From Varroa destructor (Eukaryota > Arthropoda > Arachnida > Mesostigmata > Varroidae), in NCBI RefSeq assembly GCF_002443255.2, contig NW_019211458.1, positions 18,595,939 through 18,659,938 on the forward strand: 64,000 nt of DNA, read 5' to 3'. Below the pieces are notes generated by a model that saw nothing but the letters and a program-made list of their open reading frames with translations, ran no database searches and was not told the DNA's origin. Positions 54,992 to 64,000 of this stretch are shown one piece after another. The translations under genes and the position numbers were made by a program. Numbering within the stretch: position 1 is the first letter of the stretch; every line of letters starts with the position of its first letter.

Positions 54992-55754
54992 AATTTTCAG
55001 TTGCACATATACGTATCTCTAGCATGGCGAGTACGCACCTGTTATTCAAATAAGTACTGACAAACTTTAACTTCCGGCAGAACTGTTACTACCGCACTAC
55101 TGTGGGATATCTACATGAAAAAACATCTCTCGTTTTACGTCCGGTGCCATTTCTGCGAAGTTTCACTTCAAACAGCTGGCAGCCCTTCTCGGTTGTCGAA
55201 ACGAACCGTGTGTCTATGCACAGTCTCGAAATTATATTACTTAAAGTTAATGAATAAACGCGTCATTACTGCACCGTCACGCATGTTGTATGACCATTAC
55301 AGGAGCAAATCGTATAAATCGAGCAAAATGTGATCGATTGAGCACGGAGAAATCCAAGGCGATGTGCTGAAGTGATTCGTAACTCGGCCGTTCGTATTTG
55401 AGGACGCGTTTGTATGAACGTTTCCCTAAAAATCAAACTAGAAAAGCTACTGAAAAATTTGCCCGAAGCAGGTAGATAATTCATTTCGCTAAGTGCTAAC
55501 CTAGCAGTAATTTGCAATTTTGAGAGTGCTTTGATCGTATCCACCCTAGCAGCGGCGGCATCAACATCATAGCGGCGCTGATGTCGTTATACTCTGAATC
55601 CGAAGAAGAGTTAACAACCCCAAGCTAAACGAGAAAGCCTCGCATCATCGTAGGCCAGCCATATGTCCAATCTGGACGTATGTAGACTCGCTGCTACGAC
55701 AACTGACCCGAAATTGATTCGTCGACTTTTCATCAACTGTTTGAGAAAAAGGAC

Positions 55755-55792
<38 letters not shown>

Positions 55793-55867
55793 GACGAGAA
55801 CAAAACTGGTCAGTCAGACTCCAGATGTAAGGCTACATGACTTCGTTTAGTCAGTACTCGTAGTCGT
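54992..55867. other. stretch with GA microsatellite
   Basis: Weak overlapping frames at 55115-55333 (+) and 55266-55544 (-), neither with good splice sites. Contains the (GA)n tract listed separately. Confidence 0.35.
55757..55789. repeat. (GA)n microsatellite
   Basis: About sixteen uninterrupted ga units, read directly. Confidence 0.97.
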
Positions 55868-56023
55868 TCATGATGGGCTACTGCGGTCTTTGAGAGCCAA
55901 CCGTCGTGCAATCCGTACGTCGTCCCATGACGCCTCCTCACTTACGGATCTGTTGACATTTATCTTTGTCCGCTTCAGTACTTGCCAACCTAACACACTT
56001 CCCAGACTCTGGGGCTCATCGGG
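55868..56023 (-). CDS. candidate terminal exon
   Basis: Textbook acceptor (gagtcttctgtcttcatcag), phase 0, then PDEPQSLGSVLGWQVLKRTK, INVNRSVSEEASWDDVRIAR and RLALKDRSSPS to TGA. Highly charged and protein-like. A strong gtaagt donor lies inside, after codon 26 (55945), so it may instead be an internal exon covering 55946-56023. The frame is open upstream to 56212 with an Arg/Ser-rich sequence. Unrecognised. Confidence 0.35.
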   Translation of the reverse strand, partial: PDEPQSLGSVLGWQVLKRTKINVNRSVSEEASWDDVRIARRLALKDRSSPS

Positions 56024-57281
56024 CTGATGAAGACAGAAGACTCGGCTCAGCAAGAGGAGAGCTCGCATTGGAGAGACTGCTCTAGACTGCCAACGAGAAC
56101 GACATCTGGCCAAAAAACGTGTCTGCTTGGTGCCCGTGGCGCTGCCGGACAATGCCGGATAAAGCGATTGCGTAGGCTCGCTATGGGAAGTATAGCGCTC
56201 ACTACTTAGCATTGCAATAGAAGCAGTTGTAAGTCGACCTTAGAATTTGCAGGTTCGTTGCAGTGAAATCTGAAATAAGTCCTCTGGCTTAAGCTGACGC
56301 TGGCTAGTACTGGCTTCCGTGTGGTCCCAGCATCCAGTTTAGGGGCTGTATTGGTAAGTACGCAGTTGATGCGACCATGAAAAGCCGCAGCGACACACTA
56401 TCTCATATTGACCTTTAAAGCCTCCGGCTATCGAGGTGCGTACGCGAAGCTCGGACTTCCGCCCCAGACAAGCGATACTTGTGTGGGACAAAAAGCGGAC
56501 AGTTTTATTACGAAAAACGTGAAGGAAGAAAAAACGTCGAGCCGAAGGTAAAACGCTGTTCTTCAGTACTGAATAGTTGTGAGAGTGCTGGGACTACTTA
56601 ATACTGCGTGATGAAATCTAAAAGACGACCAAGTAAAATCAGGGTCTGATGATTTTGCCATCCTCGTTTGCTATACCCTTCTTCAAGATATCACGATGAT
56701 TATAACATATTATAGAATAATTCATGTGATATTTTCCAGAACACACGCTTAGCAGCATACTAAACTGGAAGTGTCATTAGAGTAAGATGAAATGTTCCAG
56801 AATTCATAATTTCCAGAACGGTTTGACAGCTGTTTAAGGCCATTGAAGATTGTCGTTTAAACATACGTCGGTAACAGGTCTTCTAGTAACGAATATTTTC
56901 GAACACACACGTGAATACGCGTGTGTTGATCCGTATAGATTCTGTGTGCGTTTATATCATCTTAGACGGATTGCCGCGGCGGGCAGCCAGAGACGTGTTT
57001 GATCCTGACGGATGAACTTACATCTTTGATAACAGGAACTTGAATCAGATAGGTTAATCTATAGTCAGACTTGCGTACTTTCAAACATTGTCCAATGCAA
57101 AACGCTAGTCATTGTTAACTGGGATAGACGAGCGACAGTAGAATTTTGCCCCAGCGTTCTGTTTTTAAGAGGGATCACCTATAAGTTATTGATGGTTTAT
57201 TTACTTATTTATATATATACTGACGGAATATTTGATACATTGTTGCATATATATTACGTTTGAATAGTCGGGTCCACTTAC
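56024..57281. other. stretch without gene
   Basis: No open frame of note from 56213 to 57200, and no repeats seen. Confidence 0.4.
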
Positions 57282-57494
57282 CATGAACACTATTATATGA
57301 TGACTGTTTGGATATGACAGCTTATATCCGGTACTCGTAGTGTTGTTGCGTAAAGCTTTAGCACTTCCTTCCGAGAATTCAGCTTTTACAAGTAACGTAT
57401 AGTGATAGCTCAATATCACTTGAAAAATGCCTTCTAAGTTAGGTTTCACTTCGTATCTTCTAAATACTTTCACCGATGTGTTTTCGAAATAGAT
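57282..57494 (-). CDS. candidate internal exon, secreted-type sequence
   Basis: Exactly 71 codons between ccgaacccttgaacacag (with an in-frame TGA just inside the intron) and a consensus donor (catg/gtaagt). Reads IYFENTSVKVFRRYEVKPNL, EGIFQVILSYHYTLLVKAEF, SEGSAKALRNNTTSTGYKLS and YPNSHHIIVFM. Two N-glycosylation sequons (NTS, NNTT) and alternating hydrophobics suggest an extracellular beta-rich region. No Cys or Trp. Phases 0/0. No family recognised. Confidence 0.35.
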
Positions 57495-57946
57495 CTGTGT
57501 TCAAGGGTTCGGCTTGACAATTTCAGAAGCGTGCCTCAACTAAGACGAACCTCTCTCGCCTGTCTAGGACTTCAGTTAACGTTATCCTACTTCTCAAAAC
57601 ACCAGGTCATATGACATACATAACACAATTTCATGTAAAAATAACTTACTGGAAACGACAAAACTTAAAAAAGTGAAGTAAACTAGAGCTGGCTTATTTA
57701 CAGCCTCGCTGACAGTGTCGTCTGCCGCACTTTGCCGGCATTTCTGTGCGCAATTAACATATGCTAATCGTGATAATACTGCGACAATATACGCCACCCG
57801 TTGACGCCTAAATCATCATGCCACATGTAACATCGCTTGTGTCAGTTTACTTTGGTGGTAGGTATCGAAAACAGGATCATCGAGGACAGAAGAGAAAAAG
57901 ACATTAGCATGTCTCTTTTCTTTTACTAGGGACGCAAAACGTTAAA

Positions 57947-57977
57947 TCTCTATCTCTCTCTCTCTATATATATATAG
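57947..57977. repeat. (CT)n-(AT)n compound microsatellite
   Basis: Tandem ct units run directly into ta units; read directly. Confidence 0.92.
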
Positions 57978-58400
57978 TATGCTCTCAGTGCAAATGATTC
58001 AGATGGCCAAGAAGAAAAGTTTTTTATCTCATTTTAACATCTCTGCTATTTGTTCTGTGCGAACAAGTTCGGTATATCATTGTCAGGTTTTTGCAGTGTA
58101 TCATTGAGGGCATATAGAACGATTTGAAAAAAACAGCTTTGTATCATAATCCTTTCGATTCATAATTGTTTATAGTAATTATCTTGACAATATAACTAAC
58201 TTGAATAAACCAGGGCTGCGTGAGTCGATAAATACTTAATGCTCTGATTGATTTAGAGCCTGGAGTGTCTTATAGGTTTCTGGGCGACGTTTCAACTTTA
58301 CTACTGTGCCAAGAAGCCATGGGGTGGGTGCCCTTGGCCTTATAGTCGGACAGCCTTTATACGTACCTTCGGAATTCTTGGTAAAATATTTCTTTATCTT

Positions 58401-58424
58401 CATCCATCCATCCATCCACCCACC
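58401..58424. repeat. (ATCC)n tetranucleotide tract
   Basis: catccatccatccatcc followed by two variant units. It lies 33 bp downstream, in the minus sense, of a B-box-like gcaggttcagatccgg (58457-58474), an arrangement reminiscent of SINE heads with a simple-repeat end. The body between them is too short to classify. Confidence 0.9.
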
Positions 58425-58783
58425 AGAGCTCTTTCCCATACACGCATTGCGCGGATGTCCGGATCTGAACCTGCGACTTATGCCAGACTAGCTTATGATA
58501 TTACTCTTGTTGTCATCTCAGTCATCGTTGGAAAGTGTTGGCAGGTTTAATTTAGTGACAGCGCTGTGACGTCTGCACAAGTAACACAATAACTGAGTGA
58601 AACAACTAGTTACGTACATATATGAAGGCAGTGAGGGAAAATTCAGGAGAAAAAATTGCTTTGATTTGAACAGGGAAAGAATAAATCGTATTGTTAACGT
58701 TTTATAAAGAACTGTAACTTTATTCCATTTTATGTATGAATACGAAAATTTATCTAGCAAAAATCTCGCCTTTGCTTTTTTAC

Positions 58784-58901
58784 CTAAGGATTTTTTTAGG
58801 CTCGAAATCAGGTCGTCGCCAGATGGTAAAGCGCTGAAATCGACCCCATTATCTACGAAAGAAGTTGGCTGTACAATGTCGAAGTGTGGTTCTGCAATCA
58901 A
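58784..58901 (-). CDS. candidate internal exon
   Basis: Acceptor ttgcgtaatacag, then LIAEPHFDIVQPTSFVDNGV, DFSALPSGDDLISSLKKSL and one base at a gtaaaa donor (moderate). Six Asp in 39 residues, no Cys or Trp, clearly protein-like. The frame also extends past the donor to 58518 with a different, Phe/Leu/Ser-rich character. It is on the same strand as the 57282-57494 exon, but the phases (1 out, 0 in) require another exon between them. Unrecognised. Confidence 0.35.
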
Positions 58902-61900
58902 CTGTATTACGCAACATAACATCGATTAGGTATATATATACACAATACGTCTTTATTAGTACCACAAAAACCAACAGCAGCGGTCTCGGGCTAAGCAGTC
59001 ATCGTATGTCCTCTGTAGCTTTACGTCAACGTGCGCAATTTGATCTTGGAATAAGACACGTATAGGAACGTGGTCAGCCTATTGTGTTTTTCAATCAAAT
59101 AAATTCGTACAAAATCCTCACACGGCTCGCAGTTCCTATTAAAATATAAATGCTTATTAAGCAGATAAATGTTAATATTGTCTTTGTTTTGTCAAGCAGG
59201 ATCGCTAACGAACGTTGCTATAGGCAATATTTGACTGTTGGTTTCTTGTTTTTTTTTTTAATCTATTATCAGAGATATTGTCACAAGACGTAAGAGAAAA
59301 ATAAAGCGAAGTCCTATTTAGCTCGGTCAAACGTGGGGGAGCGAAGGCTGAAGTCCGAAATAGGGACGCAGAACAGGGACAAAGATTGGCACTTCATTAG
59401 ATCACTGAACTAGAGGTTGAGTGGCAGAGAGATTCGATCGGCGTTCGAATACAGTTTACAAGTTGCTATCTATACGGACGCCGTCAAATAGCAAATTAAA
59501 TTTCAAGGATTGTTTTCGACTAGTTTCGAGAAATCCTGACTTCCTCCTGAATCGTCTCCAGGTTAGATGATCTTCATTAACGGGATAAACACACAGCGCC
59601 TTCGTGACATTCGCGAACAAAGCACTTCTAATTATTGTTCCTCAACATAAAATACCGGCGCATAGTAAGTTGCTGGTCAAGACGCTGTAGAGCTTCGTCA
59701 ATAAAAAGCCCAAAAAGACCAGGTCGCTGTGCATTATAGCGACAACAATGTCGGCAGTAAAGTCGCAGATTACTCCCATACATATAATGGCACTCATGAC
59801 TATGGATCTACTTTTCCCGAATCCCCAACTTCCCCGATTAATCCAGGAAGTGTTTTTTTCCGAAATTTCAGAAGACCGTCTAGTTTTTTTTTTTTAGTTG
59901 AATTTTCGCCCTTCAATATCTAAGCACGAAACGAAGTTCCACTGCAGCATGGTTCTCACGCTTAGGGAATGAAGTTCAAGACACGAGAAGACATATTCGA
60001 TTTCTATAGACATCGGATTTTGCTTTTTAAGCAGAAGCTCATAATAAATAAAAAAGAAGCCAATAAGATAAGTTGAAGTTACATCAAGTTATTCTCGCAT
60101 TAACAGTTTCGAATTTTGTCGATGTGCTCGTTTAATGGTCTTGAACGTAATCTATAATCGTAGCTCCTTATAGTTCCTATAAAGTTTAAAACAAACACGA
60201 ATCCAATACAAAATCTCGAAGCTTTAATTTTTTGATTCTAAATTATAATCCGTTCTTGACCGGAGCTGCTGCTGCTGCTGCTATGATCATTCACTAGAGA
60301 AACTCTAGATTCTTACTTGAACCTTCTTCAATAATTGTTTTTTAAGTACGGAGTATCTTTCTCTTAGCTTTTTCGTTATTAGTAAAAGTAAGTTCTAGTA
60401 TGGTGTGTATGGGTTCATACAATCAGACGAATACATATAAAGCTTGAAAAAAAAATAAGCAAGGTAACCGTGTGCGTCTCGACTGCCTGGTTAAGCGCGC
60501 ATTAGTACGCGTTTGGCAGGTTGATTCAGATAGACTTTAACCACATGGATTAAGGAAAATCAGTATTCTAGCATTTTCACAAAGACCTTGTGAATTCATT
60601 GTGCTGCTCCCCTTTTAAAACAACCAACTATTCTATATGCACGATCACGTAGGCAAAAACACGGTATTAAGCAAGTACGTTTGTTTACACGTATTTATCC
60701 GGCAGGCATCATGTCGTCCTGACGAAATATTTCAACACGGAATAGGTTTTCCCCTACAGTTGTCTACGTTCACTCAAGAAAAATCCTATAAAATTTGCAT
60801 ATGAAAAATATGCCACAGGTTGACTAGATTGTTTTCAATTAAAATGGGACATCTGTGTTGAAAGATCATTACTAGGACAGAAGAAATTTGCGTCCATCCA
60901 ACTTCCGCATCACTGAGAGCTAATCAACCGTCATGTCCTCTGGGTATGAGCCTATTTGTCTACCGATCAATCATTAGATTGCCCTTTATCCAAGCTAACT
61001 CATTCTCTATACGAATTTCGACCTATTATTTTCTTTTTCCTACACTCCCGTCAGCCCAATGGAATTTGTCTGTAAGCAGTATTCAGATTTAGAAAAATAT
61101 ATATTTCTCGTTTGATTTCAAGTTTCTTACAAGTGTTCTCCTCAATTATCGGTTCTGTTGAGTTCGAGCTAACATTTCAAGGCCAAAAAACAGCTTACTC
61201 GCTCATCTCGTAGCAAACGAGCAATAAAAACATTTTGAAAAATCGCGTTTGGCGCCTTTGTCGCTACTATCGCCGGCACCAATGCTGGCATATTGATTCA
61301 GTTTGTTTACATTCGAATCTTAGCACACGGTGTGGCGGTACTGTTTATTGAGCCAAGATCTAATCCTGTAATATTACCGATGTTCTTGCAGTGCATTCGA
61401 ACAGAATAATAATAACAGTAATAATAAGTAGCCCTGCTGGGTCTCGCCCGCAGTTAATCTCATCGGCATAGGCCGATGGGACCGCGATGCGTTTGTAATG
61501 AAAAGTTAGGACCAAAGAGTAACCCTTGTCGATGTTAGCTGGACAGATATTGAGTTTTCTGCAATCACATATTTATAGCTTTCGCTCACCGTTTAGTCAC
61601 TGTCTTTATGTTGTAAACAGAGCGTGAAAATATCGCGAGGTCATTACTAATAATAACCATTACAATATGTGTAATGGGAGTTAATTATATCGTTGCTTTG
61701 CCTCATTAGCTGCCTGACAATACGCCCACCTCTTTTTTTCCAGGAGTCCTGCTTTGTATAAAACTATTACGCAATCCGTGAAGGAACAGAACTCTGCATT
61801 GCGCTAAAAATGTCCTAACGTATAGAAGAGCCCTTAGGAAAATCCTTTGAAAAATACCTAGCTCATTTTATTAAATCTATATGTCATTGCTTCAACTCGT

Positions 61901-64000
61901 AAGTTCTTTCAAGTATAGCGAGAAGTCTTTTGAAGACAAATTAATTATGTGAGTATTTTCTTAGTCTTGCCATTCGCTGTAGCAAAAGACCTCACCTGTC
62001 CTGATCTAGCTGTCCTTAGAAGATGATCCGATGCTCTCTGTCATTATCTTCGCTGGAATTGATCAAATTTGGGACAGATTGTACCTCACACCTCATAACC
62101 TGGCTTGGCAATTCATTGTCAGACATTCACCTCGTTCGCAAAAGAAGCTCATTAAGATTACAACGCAGCCGAAGCAGACATACTTCATCGCGGCTTTCGC
62201 TTAAGTCAAATAGTTTACATAGGTATAAGTAAAGCTGCAGTATATGTCTGGAATATCCAGCGGATATATTTAATGAAGAGTGTTCCTAATTACAAATGTG
62301 AGAAGGAAAGAACTGAAAAGATTCAGATGAAAGAGATTCAGAAGGGCTTCATACGTATGGTTCGCAGCAGCCTCAGTGTTGGGTAGAAATCTATATGTCC
62401 TATGTCCTAAGTTCATCATTTAAGACGATATGGAGCGAGACCTCCAAACTACTCAGATCTCCTTGGTGTAGCATATCCCTCCTAAACATCACGTTCCATA
62501 CTCTGACGTCCCATCTCCTACACCAATAGCCACGCCAGTCGGCGATCATGACTGTTTCAGTTAACCCCCCTTTTCTACTCCAATATCGCACACGGACATG
62601 CTTCGTTGCGTTCGCGAACCATTCCAATACTACAACAATCGCCATATTAAGCACCTTTCCCAGAGCCGCCCACACTCATTTCTCCCTTCTTAACGCAACC
62701 ATATAGGATATGACCCGCTGTCACGAGCGGCTACAAACATCTTTTATTGTTTTGTTGACCAACAAGTTGTTCTCTTGCGAACTAGTTACTCCCTCTTTCC
62801 TGTATCCTTCCCCCATATACTGTCTATATTGTAGGAGCCAAAACTGATTGGAATAGAGCGAGTGATCTGCCATCGGGTGATCATGGCAGCAGCTGGGGCT
62901 GCTGATACGACTAGCGTTGTTGTCGTCGCTGCTCCGGCTTCGAATAGAAGTTTGGATAGGCGTACCCTTCGAATAGCGACAACTCTACGAGCTTCATCTG
63001 ATCACACACTACCCAACTAAGCAGCGGAAGTCTTCGTTTCTCCTTCGCATTTCATTTTGTGCTGTTGGCACTGTCTAATAGTGGCAAAACCAGCTATCGC
63101 ACAGTAACGTAACAGCGGAACTCCTCAGTGACTAAAACGCGTTTTCATATTTCTCTTCTCTAATCCTCCTGCTTTTCGGTTTACTAAATAGCTAGCTAAA
63201 ATCGTTTTTCTTGCGGTTCTCCTTTCTCTCTCTATCCTTCTACTATCCAGCCTTTCGTAACGCACTGAACGGCGCAGGTCGTTGGCACAATGACGGCTTT
63301 GACCCGGCAGTCCTTTGCTGTTCAGTGCTTCATCGTTTCGCCACGGGCGAGGTCTCTCCGTTCTCCTTTTTTCGCTCGTAGTATTTTTCACTTTTGTCCG
63401 CTAATCCTATGCTTATTAGTATCCGTCCCCTGCGACACAGTTGTCTAGACTCTGACTTGTCCTCTTCCGGACGGCCGCAGTGACGGAGGAGTGATTGGAG
63501 GGAACTGTTGTAAAGGTGGGTCACGGAAAAATGGAAGTGGCGAAAAAGGAAAACAGTATACGGCGAAGGATAGCAAGTGAGCAAGAGCGATCCGGCTGAC
63601 AATAAGGGAACGCTCGTGCAGTACACAGCACAAAGTACAACTGTAAACGACGGAGTAGCAAAGCCTGCCCGTTTCGTTGTTCTACGAGGTGCTACTGGCA
63701 CTCAACAGTCGTCTTGCATACTGTATAGCACGGCGATAAAACAGTAGTAACGCTGATGACGCACATGGCCGCCTTATATAGACGTTTCGCTTACACACGT
63801 AGCACCTCAGTAGGCCCTCGAGTCGCCGTTGAATATGATTATATCGCCATACAAACACCCATCTAGACAAACCCATACACACAGATCCATAATGAGTTTT
63901 TAGTGAGGGGAGTAATGGCAAACATTATAGTTATGAATGACTTTGTTAGACAGTGACTACTGTGAAGACCACGGCTTCCGTGTGCCAGTAAGTTTTTGTC
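58902..64000. other. right-end stretch without convincing gene
   Basis: Contains a (CTG)n tract at 60265-60282, an aataataataacagtaataataa stretch near 61406-61428 and a small catcggc hairpin at about 61465-61481. Frames at 62023-62232 (+), 62400-62675 (-) and 63125-63921 (-) are Arg/Ser/Leu-rich and have no paired splice sites. No RNA genes seen. Confidence 0.4.
60265..60282. repeat. (CTG)n trinucleotide tract
   Basis: Six ctg units, read directly, outside any candidate exon. Confidence 0.93.

Larger units (their letters stand above)
57495..58783. other. stretch with low-complexity tracts
   Basis: Contains (CT)n(AT)n at 57947-57977, the ATCC tract at 58401-58424 and a tRNA-like B box on minus at 58457-58474. 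The minus frame 57594-57797 holds a possible short exon (KCRQSAADDTVSEA), but phases do not fit its neighbours. Confidence 0.3.

Noticed and set aside
1..64000. CRISPR arrays, bacterial promoters, Shine-Dalgarno sites, rho-independent terminators
   Set aside because: No regularly spaced direct repeats or operon-like genes; the sequence reads as eukaryotic nuclear DNA.

Overview
The window looks like nuclear DNA from an animal, probably an invertebrate. CG dinucleotides are common, base composition is mixed (by eye a little over 40 % GC, with GC-richer islands), and there are no bacterial-style operons or long uninterrupted genes. The longest ATG/GTG-type open frame in 64 kb is 260 codons, and it is probably an antisense shadow. 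I could not name a species. A large-genome arthropod such as a parasitiform mite or tick would fit, but that is inference.

No protein here belongs to a family I recognise. What can be supported is a set of candidate spliced exons: open frames bounded by a GT-type donor and/or a pyrimidine-rich AG acceptor, with amino-acid compositions rich in D/E/K/A/G and poor in C/W/H, as in real proteins. The best are chains in which reading phase is conserved across several introns. These are a four-exon chain at 49.9-51.7 kb (+), a two-exon chain with a 94-bp intron at 41.2-41.7 kb (+), a chain at the left edge (0.14-1.24 kb, -), chains at 4.0-7.4 kb (+) and 7.7-9.3 kb (+), and a pair at 29.5-29.9 kb (-). 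Apparent last exons lie at 15.4-15.6 kb (-), 17.0-17.2 kb (-), 17.3-17.6 kb (+), 38.2 kb (-), 42.3-42.6 kb (+), 54.8-55.0 kb (+) and 55.9-56.0 kb (-). All are hypotheses with modest confidence: splice-like sites are frequent by chance, and no homology was recognised to anchor them.

Layout: 0-1.3 kb candidate minus gene; 4-9.3 kb candidate plus exons, meeting a candidate minus gene tail-to-tail at 9.31/9.35 kb; 13.4-14.1 kb a GC-rich island with a (CT)n tract; 15.4-17.6 kb terminal exons on both strands; 18-23 kb, 25-29 kb and 30-36.9 kb mostly empty; 36.9-43.3 kb scattered candidates; 43.5-47 kb AT-rich and homopolymer-rich; 47.6-51.7 kb the richest plus-strand candidate coding; 53-59 kb mixed candidates with hairpins and microsatellites; 59-64 kb nothing convincing.

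The features that can be stated with confidence are structural. They are a perfect 42-bp tandem duplication (6.57 kb), a 50-53-bp tandem duplication (11.84 kb), a perfect 16-bp-stem hairpin (32.15 kb), a 62-bp near-perfect palindrome (54.50 kb), a 20-bp alternating-CG palindrome (25.83 kb) and several microsatellites. No rRNA, intact tRNA, CRISPR array, recognisable transposase or reverse transcriptase, or viral gene was seen.
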